From contig NZ_LNQS01000001.1 in assembly GCF_001513785.1 (NCBI RefSeq), positions 1,426,001 to 1,490,000 of the forward strand: a stretch of 64,000 bases of DNA, given 5' to 3'. The notes beneath the pieces are model-generated. The model saw only the letters and a list, made by a program, of their open reading frames with translations, had not been told where the DNA came from and made no database searches. Positions 36,474-47,950 of the stretch are shown one piece after another. Position numbers and translations under genes: made by a program. Origin of the DNA: Rheinheimera sp. EpRS3. Its GTDB lineage: Bacteria > Pseudomonadota > Gammaproteobacteria > Enterobacterales > Alteromonadaceae. Positions within the stretch are counted from its first letter, which is position 1. Each line of letters starts with the position of its first letter.

Positions 36474-36497
36474 CCCCACTGAAGTGGGGTTTTTTTT
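36474..36497. terminator. Strong bidirectional terminator after the TonB cassette
   Basis: CCCCAC and GTGGGG pair around a TGAA loop, preceded by an A run and followed by eight T. It sits between convergent genes and can serve both. Confidence 0.93.
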
Positions 36498-36529
36498 AAC
36501 TATCATATGCAGATTTCAGCTTTAGCAGT

Positions 36530-37888
36530 TCAGATTTCGGCTTCAGCATTTCTTAAATCGTGCAGGCGATACTTATCTATTAATGCATAAAGTGTTGGTC
36601 TGGTGATACCCAATAAGTCGGATGTTTTAGATAAGTTGCCGTTCGCCAGGGTGTAAGCCTGGCGTATTGCCTGTGTTTCTGCTTGTTCTCTTACTTTACG
36701 CAGTGTGCTGGTTTTTACCATTTCTTTGCTACTAAGGCCAAGATCATCAGCAGTAATCAATTTGCTATCTGCCAGGATTACGGCTGATTTAAGCTTATTT
36801 TGCAGTTCACGAATATTACCTGGCCACGGATGCTGCAGCATGGCTTGCATAGCACAGTCTGAAAAGCCCTGTACATGGCTGTTAAACTCTATATTGAATT
36901 TCGTTAGTAAAGCTTTCGCGATAACAATAATATCGTGGCCACGCTGGCGTAGCGGTGGGATTGCCAGGGTGATTTCGCTTACCCGGTAGTATAAATCTTC
37001 GCGGAAACTTTGTGCTGCAACCATTTCCGCCAGATTACGGTGTGTTGCACAAATTACCCTGACATCGACTTCTATTTCCTGGCGTCCGCCAACACGCTCG
37101 ATAACCCTTTCCTGTAAAAAGCGTAGCATCTTGGCTTGCAGGCTTAACGGCATGTCGCCAATTTCATCCAGCAGCAGTGTCCCGCCGTTAGCACATTCAA
37201 TTTTGCCTAAGGTGGTTTTATTAGCACCGGTAAATGCGCCTTTTTCATAGCCGAATAGTTCACTTTCCAGCAGATTTTCTGGTATCGATGCGCAGTTAAT
37301 GGCTACAAAAGGTTTATTTACCCTTGGACTTTGTCGGTGAATCGCTCTGGCAAATACTTCTTTACCAGTACCACTTTCTCCAAGCAATAAGGTGGTAATC
37401 TCTGTCGGGGCGATTTTCTCTACTGTGCGACAGGCGCGCATAATGGCATCACTGTTGCCAATAATATCGCTGCTTGTCACTCCGGCAGCTTTTAGTGCCT
37501 GATTTTCTGTTTCTAACTGGCTAAGTTTAAAAGCTCTGGTCAGGATCACATTTAACACATCGATATTAATCGGTTTTTGATAGTAGTCATAAGCACCCAG
37601 CGCGACAGCTTTAAGCGCATGATCGTTATCATTACTGCCGGTGATGACAATAACTTTGCAGTTTGGCTGCATTGACAGTATTTCACTTAAGCAGGCTAAG
37701 CCTTCTGTCGCATTTGCCGGATCGGGAGGTAAGCCAAGATCGAGTGTGACAACCTCTGGCTCATATCGCCTTAGTTGTGTCAGTGCTGAAGAGCGATCCT
37801 GAGCAAACACCAGTTCATAATCCGGTAAACTCCATTTCAGCTGCTTCTGGATGCCAATATCATCTTCTATGACCAATAAGGTCTTCAT
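36530..37888 (-). CDS. prsR: PrsR, sigma-54-dependent response regulator
   Basis: PrsR is the response regulator of PEP-CTERM/exosortase (XrtA) systems. The 452-residue protein has a receiver domain (Asp50 in VVTLDLGLPPD), an AAA+ sigma-54 activation domain (Walker A GESGTGKE, the sigma-54 contact motif GAFTGA, Walker B GGTLLLDEIGDM) and a C-terminal Fis-type helix-turn-helix (NLSKTSDLLGITRPTLYALIDKY). Its ATG is about 34 bases beyond the prsK stop, so the two are an operon. It should need RpoN at target promoters. No exosortase is in the window. Confidence 0.92.
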   Translation of the reverse strand: MKTLLVIEDDIGIQKQLKWSLPDYELVFAQDRSSALTQLRRYEPEVVTLDLGLPPDPANATEGLACLSEILSMQPNCKVIVITGSNDNDHALKAVALGAYDYYQKPINIDVLNVILTRAFKLSQLETENQALKAAGVTSSDIIGNSDAIMRACRTVEKIAPTEITTLLLGESGTGKEVFARAIHRQSPRVNKPFVAINCASIPENLLESELFGYEKGAFTGANKTTLGKIECANGGTLLLDEIGDMPLSLQAKMLRFLQERVIERVGGRQEIEVDVRVICATHRNLAEMVAAQSFREDLYYRVSEITLAIPPLRQRGHDIIVIAKALLTKFNIEFNSHVQGFSDCAMQAMLQHPWPGNIRELQNKLKSAVILADSKLITADDLGLSSKEMVKTSTLRKVREQAETQAIRQAYTLANGNLSKTSDLLGITRPTLYALIDKYRLHDLRNAEAEI

Positions 37889-37922
37889 AAAACAGTCCTT
37901 GTATTTACATCAATAAACGTGA

Positions 37923-39944
37923 TTAGTGTAAAGGAAGAATAAGCGTAAAGGTAGTTCCCACTCCTTCTGTACTCTCTACCTGCAACTGGCCATTATGCTG
38001 TCTGGCAAAGTGTAGCGCATCATAAGCGCCTACGCCCATACCCGCATTACCTTTTGTTGAGTCAAATGGCTTAAATAAGCGCTCGCTGATAAATTCTGCG
38101 GACATCCCGCAGCCAGTATCCTGAATGCTGATATACAGCTGTGAGTTGTCACAATTCACATCGACCAGTATTTGACCCTCGCTGGCTGTAGCATGCTGGG
38201 CATTGTCAATCAGGTGATAAAGCACACTGGAAAAACGCTCTTTGTTTATCAGTAACTGAGCATCACGGCTGACGGTGTATTGAGGTACTGGTTGTTTGGC
38301 TGCACAGCGCTGAGTAATGACCTCATGCACAACGGTTGAGATATTGACCATAGTATCCTGATTGGACTCTGCACGTTTGCTGCTCAGTTGCGATAGCATA
38401 TTCTGTAAGCGTTGCTGCATAGCGGCGAGAGTATCGAAGCTGTCGTTAATAAACTCAGGATTAGTCCGGTGCTTTATACTGTTTGTCAGCATTAAATCGA
38501 TTTGCGCTTTGATATTTTTTAGATCGTGTACAACAAACGCTGACATGCGGCTAAATGCCGCGAATTGGGCGTTTTCACTGAGTTTCTGACTGGCTTGCAT
38601 TAACTGCAGGTAGCTGGATATTTGCTCTGCCACCAGCATCAGGTAGTCACGAAGCTCCCAGTTGAGGAATTGGCGATCGACATCCGGTGCGTTTATCAGG
38701 CACAGACCCCAAAGTTCATTGTCGGAGTGGATGGGAATGATTAATTGGATATCAATGTCACTTAAGTTATGTTTTTGACAAAACGGGTCTTTTTTATCTG
38801 CCAGATCGACTATCCAGTTTTTACCGGCAAATTGTTGTACATATTGTTGTAGTAATTCAGTTTCACTGTCATTCAGTGCAGGGCGGTTAATACGGGCCAA
38901 TGTGGTTAGCGCAGAAGTTCCTTCCAGTTTGACCAGGCAACCCCGGCTGTAACTGACAGAGTTTATCCAGGTTTGCAAAATAGTCTGGTATTGATCTGAC
39001 TTGGTAATATCGACAAGCCGTAGTTGTCGTGTCAGTTCAAGCCATTTCACACGATAATCAAACTTATTGGCAAAAAAATGTTTTTCAATAAATACTTTTA
39101 GCTTGCGTCTTACTGCGCCCGATAGCAGCAATACGGCCAACATAGCAAAACCCAGCACTAAAAAGGTAGTTTGCAGCAGGTTTGACCAGGTGCCGCCGAT
39201 ATAACGAATATAAAAGCCTGCAACTGCGATAAGGCACAGATAGATACCTGCAGCAAGCACCAGCGAACTTTGTAGCACAATGTCGCGTGACACATAAACA
39301 TTGATGCCCCAGGCTTGTACGCGTCTGACAGAAATAATCAGCAGTGGCACTATGGCAGCGTAAACAAAACCACGGGCTGACCAGAGCTGGTTATCTACCT
39401 GCCCGAATAATGCCGACTCAGCCAGCAAAACGAAGTCAAACAATGCGCAAACGGTTATGCCCAGCACCAGGGGTTTATATTGCCAGCGGTTAGCAGCGGC
39501 TTTACGGTACATTGTTTCCAGCAGTGCCAGCTGTAATACACAGATAGCCAGGCTGCCGGTAAAAATCAGGTTCATCGAAATCAGCTGCAAATAGCTCAGT
39601 AACCCCCAACAGCTGATAATTAAGATTAGCAACTGCACTGAGCGCTTTTTTAACAGCAGGCTTAGTGATTGTTCGGCACTGCCAAGTGCTGCCAGTAAAA
39701 ACAACAGCAGCACCAGGTTTCGGCTGAGCTCCAGTAGTAACGATACCGGTGTAACGTAGGGGGCAAAGCCTGTCAGCATGTAATAGGCCGCCCAGACTGT
39801 GTTAAACAGTGACCAGGCAAGCAGCAAGGAGCGTGGCAGGTTTTTAACCCGGGTGGCCAGTGTCAACAGAAAGAAAAACAAGTTAGCAACGCAGGCGAAA
39901 CCAAAGCCAATCCGATCCAACGCTAATTCTGTCAGTAATTCCAT
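37923..39944 (-). CDS. prsK: PrsK, membrane sensor histidine kinase
   Basis: PrsK is the kinase partner of PrsR. The 673-residue protein has about eight to ten N-terminal membrane helices (about 1-285), a GAF-like domain (about 310-460) and a kinase core. The core has the phospho-acceptor box FVVHDLKNIKAQ near residue 485 and an ATPase domain with LIDNAQHAT, DTGCGM and GMGVGAYDALHFARQH. This matches the XrtA/PEP-CTERM-system kinase PrsK in length and layout. It is followed by prsR. Confidence 0.92.
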   Translation of the reverse strand: MELLTELALDRIGFGFACVANLFFFLLTLATRVKNLPRSLLLAWSLFNTVWAAYYMLTGFAPYVTPVSLLLELSRNLVLLLFLLAALGSAEQSLSLLLKKRSVQLLILIISCWGLLSYLQLISMNLIFTGSLAICVLQLALLETMYRKAAANRWQYKPLVLGITVCALFDFVLLAESALFGQVDNQLWSARGFVYAAIVPLLIISVRRVQAWGINVYVSRDIVLQSSLVLAAGIYLCLIAVAGFYIRYIGGTWSNLLQTTFLVLGFAMLAVLLLSGAVRRKLKVFIEKHFFANKFDYRVKWLELTRQLRLVDITKSDQYQTILQTWINSVSYSRGCLVKLEGTSALTTLARINRPALNDSETELLQQYVQQFAGKNWIVDLADKKDPFCQKHNLSDIDIQLIIPIHSDNELWGLCLINAPDVDRQFLNWELRDYLMLVAEQISSYLQLMQASQKLSENAQFAAFSRMSAFVVHDLKNIKAQIDLMLTNSIKHRTNPEFINDSFDTLAAMQQRLQNMLSQLSSKRAESNQDTMVNISTVVHEVITQRCAAKQPVPQYTVSRDAQLLINKERFSSVLYHLIDNAQHATASEGQILVDVNCDNSQLYISIQDTGCGMSAEFISERLFKPFDSTKGNAGMGVGAYDALHFARQHNGQLQVESTEGVGTTFTLILPLH

Positions 39945-39985
39945 CTGCGTCTATCCATAAAAGCTGAAAATGTATTTGGAGCGGT

Positions 39986-40732
39986 TTATTGTCTTAGCAA
40001 AGGCAGCAAAAACTTTACCGGAATTGCATAAGTGATGCCGCTTGGGTCACTCAGTACCGCTTCCCGTGTCGATTTTACATAAACCTTATTAATAATACCG
40101 ATCACCTGAGCTGTATTGGCATCAAACAAAGGGCTGCCGCTATTGCCCGGATAAGCTGTTGCATCTAACTGATATACCATAAAAGGTTGTCGCAGTTGGC
40201 GCAGCGCAGACGCTTGCAACTGACCAGAATGATCCGCAGGAATTGCGATGGGTGTTACCGCGGAAATTATACCTCTGTGGGTGGCGGGGTATAAGCCCAG
40301 TACTGCGGTAATAGGGAAACCGGTAAAGGCGATTTCAGTGCCTTCGTTGATAAAGTCAGCGTCAGCCAGAGTTGCCGCAGGCAGTTTGGCTTCAATCGTC
40401 AATACCGCTAAGTCATGCACTGTTTGGGTTTTAGTGTCGGTAATCTGGTGGATTTGTATATTGTCTGCCTGGCCGGATAAAACAACATAGGATTCGTTGC
40501 GTTTTACATCAGGTGCTTTGGCAATAACATGGTAATTAGTAATTATTTTACTGCCATCGGCTACAACAAAACCCGTGCCAACCAGCCGGACGCGGGGGGA
40601 TGCCAGCGGGCTAAACACGCCTATAGCCACGACAGAGGGTTTTATTTTTTTGATGCTATCCTGCAGCGTAGCTTGAGCCGGTAAGGCCAGATGCCACAGC
40701 AGTGCAATACACAATAGTGCTTTATACATCAT
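39986..40732 (-). CDS. Exported trypsin-like serine protease
   Basis: The 248-residue protein has a signal peptide (about 1-21, ending AQA) and a trypsin-like fold with the catalytic triad His68 (NYHV), Asp107 (VHDLAVL) and Ser198 (YPGNSGSP). There is no PDZ domain, so it is not a full DegP/DegS. It could start at either of two adjacent Met codons. It lies 41 bases upstream of prsK on the same strand, so co-transcription with prsK-prsR is likely. Substrate unknown. Confidence 0.88.
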   Translation of the reverse strand: MMYKALLCIALLWHLALPAQATLQDSIKKIKPSVVAIGVFSPLASPRVRLVGTGFVVADGSKIITNYHVIAKAPDVKRNESYVVLSGQADNIQIHQITDTKTQTVHDLAVLTIEAKLPAATLADADFINEGTEIAFTGFPITAVLGLYPATHRGIISAVTPIAIPADHSGQLQASALRQLRQPFMVYQLDATAYPGNSGSPLFDANTAQVIGIINKVYVKSTREAVLSDPSGITYAIPVKFLLPLLRQ

Positions 40733-40868
40733 TCAGACATTCCCTATCTAAGTTATTGTGTTAGGGCACTATACTAGCTCAATTTGGTTGAAATAGCTGC
40801 AGTGTTATATGGCAAGCAGCAGAATTTGCCCCATACTAAGGAGCGGATGTTCAGGCAAAGGATGCTGT

Positions 40869-41714
40869 ATGCCAATCAGTACAGGCAAAGAGATAGTACC
40901 CATCTTCTCGGGGGGCGGCACCCGGTTGAGTTGTTATATTGGCATATTACAGGCATTGCAGGATATGCAATTTCGTTTCCGGCATCTGGTTGGCGTATCT
41001 GGCGGTAGTATTGTGGCAGCGCTCTATGCTACCGGCTGGGACCTTGCCAGCCTAAAAGCGCTGGCATTGCAAACTGATTTCAGGCAGTTCTGGAGCTTTT
41101 CAGTTACGTCATTATTGCGCACCGGTGGTTTATGCAACGGTGATAAATTTGAAGCCTGGTTGGACCAACAATTACAAGGTGTAACCTTCGCTAATTTGCC
41201 ATATGACTTACATGTGCTGGCGACCGATATTAACGGTGGTGGCCCTGTGGTGTTTAACCGGCTGCATACGCCACACCTTAAAGTTTCAAAGGCGGTGCGC
41301 TTTTCTATGTCTATTCCGCTGTTTTTTTCGTTTCAGCCGTTTAAAAATCATATTATGACCGATGGGGTGATATTGTCTGAAGATGCATTGCACCATGACT
41401 GGTCTGGCTCGGGGCTGCCGCTTATTTGCTTTCGGTTAAAAAGTGACGCTGAAGCCAAACCTGTGCAAACCAGCCGTTATTTCCCTCTGGTATCATATAT
41501 TTATATGCTGATCCGCACCTTTATGAGCGCAGTGTCACGTGAGTATGTACACGCCGAATACTGGCATAATACGATAGTGATCAATACCGGCAGCATTTCA
41601 GCAGTAGATTTTGCCCTGACAGCAGAGCAGAAGCTGGAACTGTTTAATACCGGTTATCAGACAGCCAGCACTATAGTGCCGTTAAAGTTGGCAGGGTTAT
41701 TTGATACGCAATAA
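40869..41714 (+). CDS. Patatin-like phospholipase
   Basis: This is a 281-residue lipid acyl hydrolase. The patatin oxyanion-hole segment is FSGGGTRLSCYIGIL (residues 13-27), the nucleophile is Ser44 in GVSGGS and the partner Asp165 is in MTDGVIL. The oxyanion loop has Leu-Ser where many relatives have Gly after the Arg or Lys. I choose ATG 40869, which has AAAGGA six bases upstream; ATG 40809 would add 20 residues without a ribosome binding site. No signal peptide is evident. It is divergent from the protease gene and ends in a terminator. Confidence 0.88.
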   Translation: MPISTGKEIVPIFSGGGTRLSCYIGILQALQDMQFRFRHLVGVSGGSIVAALYATGWDLASLKALALQTDFRQFWSFSVTSLLRTGGLCNGDKFEAWLDQQLQGVTFANLPYDLHVLATDINGGGPVVFNRLHTPHLKVSKAVRFSMSIPLFFSFQPFKNHIMTDGVILSEDALHHDWSGSGLPLICFRLKSDAEAKPVQTSRYFPLVSYIYMLIRTFMSAVSREYVHAEYWHNTIVINTGSISAVDFALTAEQKLELFNTGYQTASTIVPLKLAGLFDTQ

Positions 41715-41715
41715 A

Positions 41716-41738
41716 AAAGCCACTGCAAAAGTGGCTTT
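41716..41738. terminator. Terminator between patatin and leucine dehydrogenase genes
   Basis: AAAGCCACT and AGTGGCTTT pair around GCAAA. The minus strand has the longer T run, so it suits leucine dehydrogenase best and may serve both convergent genes. Confidence 0.85.
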
Positions 41739-41759
41739 AAGATAGATTGCGTTAAGCGA

Positions 41760-42803
41760 TTATTGCTTGTTGCGACGAATGATTTCCTGCGCCATTAAGT
41801 CAGCCACCAGGCTGGTAGCTTGGTTTTCAGCATCAGCACGCTGGAAAATATTCAGCAGAGTATCGTAGATGGCGTTTACTTTCGCAGTGGATTCTTCAAC
41901 GCTGTAACCTTGCGGCCGCATTTCAGAGGCAACATTAATAATACCACCAGCGTTAATCACATAATCCGGTGCATATAAAATACCTTTTTCGCGTAACACA
42001 TCACCGTGGCGGGCTTCTTTTAACTGATTATTGGCACAACCGGCAACCACGCGGGCTTTAAGCTGCATTATGGTGTCGTCGTTAACTGTAGCACCCAAAG
42101 CACAAGGAGCATAGATATCGGCCTCCGCAGCATATATCTCATCCAGAGCTACAGCAACAGCGCCAAACTGGCTTACAGCGCGCTGTACGGCATCCTGATT
42201 AATGTCGGTAACAATTAATTTAGCGCCTTCTTTGTGCAGGTATTCACATAGATAGAAACCCACACTGCCAAGGCCCTGCACCGCGACAGTTTTACCGGTT
42301 AAATTGTCCGAACCAAACTGATGTTTTGCCGCAGCTTTAATACCACGATAGGTACCCAGAGCTGTAAACGGTGCGGGGTTGCCGCTTTTACCTTCCAGAC
42401 CGGCAACAAAAGGGGTTTCTTTATTGACGATCATAATATCGCCGGTAGTGATATTGACGTCCTCGGCACTGTAGTAGCTGCCAGATAAACGATGGATCAT
42501 ACGGCCAAAAGCACGGAATAATGCTTCGGATTTGATTTTTTTCGCATTGCCGATAATAACGGATTTACCACCACCTAGAGGTAAGCCTGCCATGGCATTT
42601 TTGTATGTCATACCGCGGGATAAACGCAGAACATCATTCAAAGCAGCTTCGTCGGATACATAGTCCCATAAGCGGCAACCGCCTACAGCCGGGCCAAGTG
42701 CTGTGCTATGCACGGCAATAATTGCTTTTAAACCGGTTTCTGCATCGCTGCAAAACACAACCTGTTCATGATTATCGAATTCAGAATGATTAAATACTGC
42801 CAC
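41760..42803 (-). CDS. ldh: Leucine dehydrogenase (Glu/Leu/Phe/Val dehydrogenase family)
   Basis: This enzyme reversibly deaminates branched-chain amino acids with NAD, feeding leucine, valine and isoleucine breakdown. The 347-residue protein has [12 protein letters not shown], the catalytic Lys region [25 protein letters not shown] and the NAD-binding [13 protein letters not shown]. It starts with GTG at 42803, supported by GGAGAA seven bases upstream. The upstream gap contains clustered TTGTC/GACAA half-sites that may bind its regulator. Confidence 0.93.
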   Translation of the reverse strand: MAVFNHSEFDNHEQVVFCSDAETGLKAIIAVHSTALGPAVGGCRLWDYVSDEAALNDVLRLSRGMTYKNAMAGLPLGGGKSVIIGNAKKIKSEALFRAFGRMIHRLSGSYYSAEDVNITTGDIMIVNKETPFVAGLEGKSGNPAPFTALGTYRGIKAAAKHQFGSDNLTGKTVAVQGLGSVGFYLCEYLHKEGAKLIVTDINQDAVQRAVSQFGAVAVALDEIYAAEADIYAPCALGATVNDDTIMQLKARVVAGCANNQLKEARHGDVLREKGILYAPDYVINAGGIINVASEMRPQGYSVEESTAKVNAIYDTLLNIFQRADAENQATSLVADLMAQEIIRRNKQ

Positions 42804-42959
42804 GACTGATTTCTCCGTTTATTGATAGCCTGAAATACTCAGGCCACTGTGCCTGGTTAGTGGCCGCGTTGCCGGCGGCATTTTTGCGCGGCGAAATGTA
42901 GCATTTCAACCTGGGTTTCACCAGAATCAAACCAAAAAAATATCTGGTCTGTCCAGGCG

Positions 42960-42992
42960 ATTGTCGACAATATATGACAACACTTGATTGTC
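42960..42992. promoter_or_regulatory. Candidate operator: four TTGTC/GACAA half-sites
   Basis: Within 32 bases there are two inverted pairs: TTGTC-GACAA with no spacer (42961-42970, extended to the palindrome ATTGTCGACAAT), and GACAA-N7-TTGTC (42976-42992). They lie between the divergent leucine dehydrogenase and DUF4826 genes. The regulator is unknown. Confidence 0.4.
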
Positions 42993-43042
42993 GGTGGCGA
43001 GTCACCTAAAGTAGCAGAAATTTAAAAGCAGGACGTCGTATA

Positions 43043-43471
43043 ATGAGTGAGCAGTTAACTCAGCAACAAATTGAACAAGCCCGCGCTGAATGGGTAAGAG
43101 CGCAGTTCCAAAAAGCAAACGAGTATTTAGCCAGCAAAGGTATTGTGCCAGACAACGTTGCTGCATCAGAAAGCCGCTATTTGCCACCTTATATGGCGGT
43201 ATGGAAATTAAATACGAAAGATAAACAATCATATTGGGTAATAAGCGGCGACTTGCCGACTGATCATATGGCGTTTGCTGCAGCCCCTAACGCCAGAGAT
43301 GCGGTAAGAGCATTTTCCATGCATTGGCAGCTAAAAGCCCAGCAGATTATTGATGCCGGTATTACAGATAAAACCCAGCAGGATTTTGCCAATTTGCTGA
43401 TTAACCGCGCGCACAACCTTTACGATATGTTCAACGAAGATCAGCTTTGGCAGGCCGAAGCTGTCAGTTAA
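43043..43471 (+). CDS. DUF4826 protein
   Basis: The 142-residue soluble protein resembles the DUF4826 family, with the pattern WVRAQFQKANEYLASKGI, ESRYLPPYMAVWKL, YWVISGDLPTDH and FANLLINRAHNLYDMF. No function is known. It has no signal peptide or membrane segment. It is divergent from leucine dehydrogenase and followed by a strong terminator, so it is monocistronic. Confidence 0.82.
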   Translation: MSEQLTQQQIEQARAEWVRAQFQKANEYLASKGIVPDNVAASESRYLPPYMAVWKLNTKDKQSYWVISGDLPTDHMAFAAAPNARDAVRAFSMHWQLKAQQIIDAGITDKTQQDFANLLINRAHNLYDMFNEDQLWQAEAVS

Positions 43472-43498
43472 CTGTATTTATTGCTTTACGAATAATAA

Positions 43499-43523
43499 AA
43501 AACCGCATTATCTGCGGTTTTTT
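43499..43523. terminator. Bidirectional terminator after the DUF4826 gene
   Basis: An A run, CCGCA, a TTATC loop, TGCGG and a T run form a symmetric hairpin between convergent DUF4826 and roxA genes. Confidence 0.9.
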
Positions 43524-43548
43524 ATCAGCTTTTTAATATGCAGTGCAT

Positions 43549-44703
43549 TTACTCACTAAAATACCAGTAGCCCTGGTTAATTAAGCTGGTCAGCAGCATT
43601 AGCCGCTCGGCTGACTGGTTAAAATGCAGGTTGTGCTCCGATTGCAGCTCAGTGTGATCGCACAATAACTGTGCCGTTAGCAGTTCATCTGGTGGCAAGA
43701 TGGTCTGCTCACCGTTAATAAACAGCAGAATATCGCTATTGGTGTTTTGCTGATAATAACAGCAGCGCAGCCCGCCCGTACGGCTTAATACTGAACCTTC
43801 GTCAAGGTATTCGCCAATTTCGTCGGCGCCGTAATGCGGGTCGGGCTCGTTTAAATCCAGCTCATGTTTGGCTCGGGTAATTAAACTGCCAAACCAATGC
43901 GGTAGCATGGTTTTATCATTTACCAGCTGTTGTAATAACTGCTGCACTTTGCTCAGATCATCATCTGTAATAACACCAACCGATTGCGCACTACTGCGCC
44001 CTGCATCGCTGAAACGCTTACCCGTGATATCATGATCAATCAGATGATCGGCCAGGCCGGTAAGCAGATCTTTTTGTGCCGGAGCGCGAAAACCAACTGA
44101 ATAATTCAGGCTGTTCTCAATGCTAATGCCCTCATGCGGGCAGCCGGGCGGAATATACAGAATGTCGCCAGGCTCTGTAATAACGTCGATACAGGCTGTA
44201 AACGGGCTAACCTGCAGTAAACGCGGGTGTGGGCACAATTGCTGCAGGCTGGTATCTGGCATACCAACACGCCAGTGACGTTTGCCTTCGCCCTGAATAA
44301 TAAACACATCGTACTGGTCCAAATGGGGGCCGACACCGCCGCCTGGCGCTGAAAAGCTGACCATCAGATCATCAATACGCCAGTTGGGGATAAAACGAAA
44401 CGGGTCCAGCAGTTTAGCGGCTTGTGGATGCCAGTGATCAACGGCCTGCACCAGTAAGGTCCAGTCTTTTTCACCAAAAGCAGAGAAATCTTCAAATGGG
44501 CCGGTTTGTATATCCCATTGTTTATCAATACAGCTGACTATGCGTGACTCAATTTCTTCTTCCAGTGCCAGGCCAGCCAGTTCATCTGCTGTTAGCGGGT
44601 CGGCAAAATGTTTAAAACCGCCTTTAATCAGCAATGGTTTTTTTTGCCAGTATTCATTAAGAAATTCAGTGATGCCAAGTTCAGCCAAATTTAATTGATA
44701 CAT
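43549..44703 (-). CDS. roxA: 50S ribosomal protein L16 arginine 3-hydroxylase RoxA
   Basis: RoxA (YcfD) is a JmjC/cupin 2-oxoglutarate and Fe(II) oxygenase that hydroxylates an arginine of ribosomal protein L16. The 384-residue protein matches E. coli YcfD: WQKKPLLIKGGF, GPFEDFSAFGEKDWTLLVQAVDHWHP, and the metal-binding HxD in GGGVGPHLDQYDVFIIQG. A third ligand His is expected in PPGCPHEG. AGGAA precedes the ATG at 44703. It sits next to purB as in enterobacteria, where phoPQ intervene. Confidence 0.95.
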   Translation of the reverse strand: MYQLNLAELGITEFLNEYWQKKPLLIKGGFKHFADPLTADELAGLALEEEIESRIVSCIDKQWDIQTGPFEDFSAFGEKDWTLLVQAVDHWHPQAAKLLDPFRFIPNWRIDDLMVSFSAPGGGVGPHLDQYDVFIIQGEGKRHWRVGMPDTSLQQLCPHPRLLQVSPFTACIDVITEPGDILYIPPGCPHEGISIENSLNYSVGFRAPAQKDLLTGLADHLIDHDITGKRFSDAGRSSAQSVGVITDDDLSKVQQLLQQLVNDKTMLPHWFGSLITRAKHELDLNEPDPHYGADEIGEYLDEGSVLSRTGGLRCCYYQQNTNSDILLFINGEQTILPPDELLTAQLLCDHTELQSEHNLHFNQSAERLMLLTSLINQGYWYFSE

Positions 44704-44720
44704 TTGATATTCCTGAGAAA

Positions 44721-44744
44721 AAAGGCGCTGAATTCAGCGCCTTT
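44721..44744 (-). terminator. Terminator after purB
   Basis: A perfect ten-base inverted repeat AAAGGCGCTG/CAGCGCCTTT with an AATT loop lies six bases after the purB stop, with a T run on the minus strand. Confidence 0.9.
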
Positions 44745-44750
44745 AGCCTG

Positions 44751-46768
<2,018 letters not shown>

Positions 46769-46769
46769 A

Positions 46770-47882
46770 TCAGTTCAGAGCCACATCTATAATGCCGCCG
46801 CCAAGGCAAACATCGTCAAGATAAAATACGGCCGACTGGCCTGGCGTTACTGCTTTTTGTGCTGCATCAAACAGTACCGTTACCGTGCCGTCGGCATTGG
46901 GAGTTAAATTGCAGGGAATATCAGTCTGGCGATAGCGGGTTTTTACGGTGCAACGCAGCGCTTGCTGCGGGCCTTTACGGTCGGTCCAGTGCAACTGGTT
47001 AGCGATTAAACCTTTAGACAGTAAACCCGGATGGTCATGGCCCTGAGCCACAATTAGCTGGTTGGTATCCAGATTTTTGCCAACTACATACCAGGGTTCA
47101 TCGCCGCCATCGCGCAAGCCGCCAATGCCCAGGCCTTTACGCTGGCCGAGGGTGTGATACATCAGGCCTTCATGGCGGCCAATAATGTCGCCGTCGACCG
47201 AAACGATATCGCCCGGTTGTGCCGGCAAGTATTGCTGCAGAAAATCTTTGAATTTACGCTCGCCGATAAAGCAAATACCGGTGCTGTCTTTTTTATCATG
47301 GGTAACTAAACCCTGCTGCTCAGCAATAGCACGCACGGCGGGTTTTTCCAGTTCGCCCACCGGAAACAGCGTTTGTGCCACATGCTCTTCACCAATGGTG
47401 TAGAGGAAATAACTTTGATCTTTATTGTTATCCAGCCCGCGTAATAACTGCCAGTGGCCATCAACATAACGCCGCTGCACATAGTGGCCGGTGGCAATAT
47501 AATCTGCGCCCAGCGCTTCGGCAGCAAACTCGAGGAATGCTTTAAATTTAATTTCTTTATTGCACATGATGTCTGGGTTAGGGGTGCGGCCGGCTTTATA
47601 TTCAGCCAGAAAGTACTCAAAAACATTGTCCCAGTACTCTGCAGCAAAATTCACCTTATGCAGCACTATACCCAATTTGTCACAAACAGCCTGTGCATCG
47701 CGCATATCTTCAGCGGCAGCACAGTATTCGTCGTTATCGTCTTCTTCCCAGTTTTTCATAAACAGGCCTTCAACCTGATAACCCTGTTGTAGCAACATGT
47801 AGGCTGAAACGGAAGAATCTACGCCGCCGGACATGCCGACGATGACTTTTTTACTGCTGTTAGCTGAGCGGGTATCTGGCAT
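46770..47882 (-). CDS. mnmA: tRNA-specific 2-thiouridylase MnmA
   Basis: MnmA forms 2-thiouridine at wobble U34 of tRNA Lys, Glu and Gln. The 370-residue protein has the PP-loop [15 protein letters not shown], the first catalytic Cys in [14 protein letters not shown] and the second in [12 protein letters not shown]. The tRNA-recognition ATGHYVQRR and C-terminal beta-barrel are present. It lies one base upstream of hflD and 68 bases after nudJ. Confidence 0.97.
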   Translation of the reverse strand: MPDTRSANSSKKVIVGMSGGVDSSVSAYMLLQQGYQVEGLFMKNWEEDDNDEYCAAAEDMRDAQAVCDKLGIVLHKVNFAAEYWDNVFEYFLAEYKAGRTPNPDIMCNKEIKFKAFLEFAAEALGADYIATGHYVQRRYVDGHWQLLRGLDNNKDQSYFLYTIGEEHVAQTLFPVGELEKPAVRAIAEQQGLVTHDKKDSTGICFIGERKFKDFLQQYLPAQPGDIVSVDGDIIGRHEGLMYHTLGQRKGLGIGGLRDGGDEPWYVVGKNLDTNQLIVAQGHDHPGLLSKGLIANQLHWTDRKGPQQALRCTVKTRYRQTDIPCNLTPNADGTVTVLFDAAQKAVTPGQSAVFYLDDVCLGGGIIDVALN

Positions 47883-47950
47883 AGCACTGCACTTTTGAAG
47901 GCCGGAAAAACAAGGCGCGGATTATACATTAAATTTATCCGCTGCGCATG

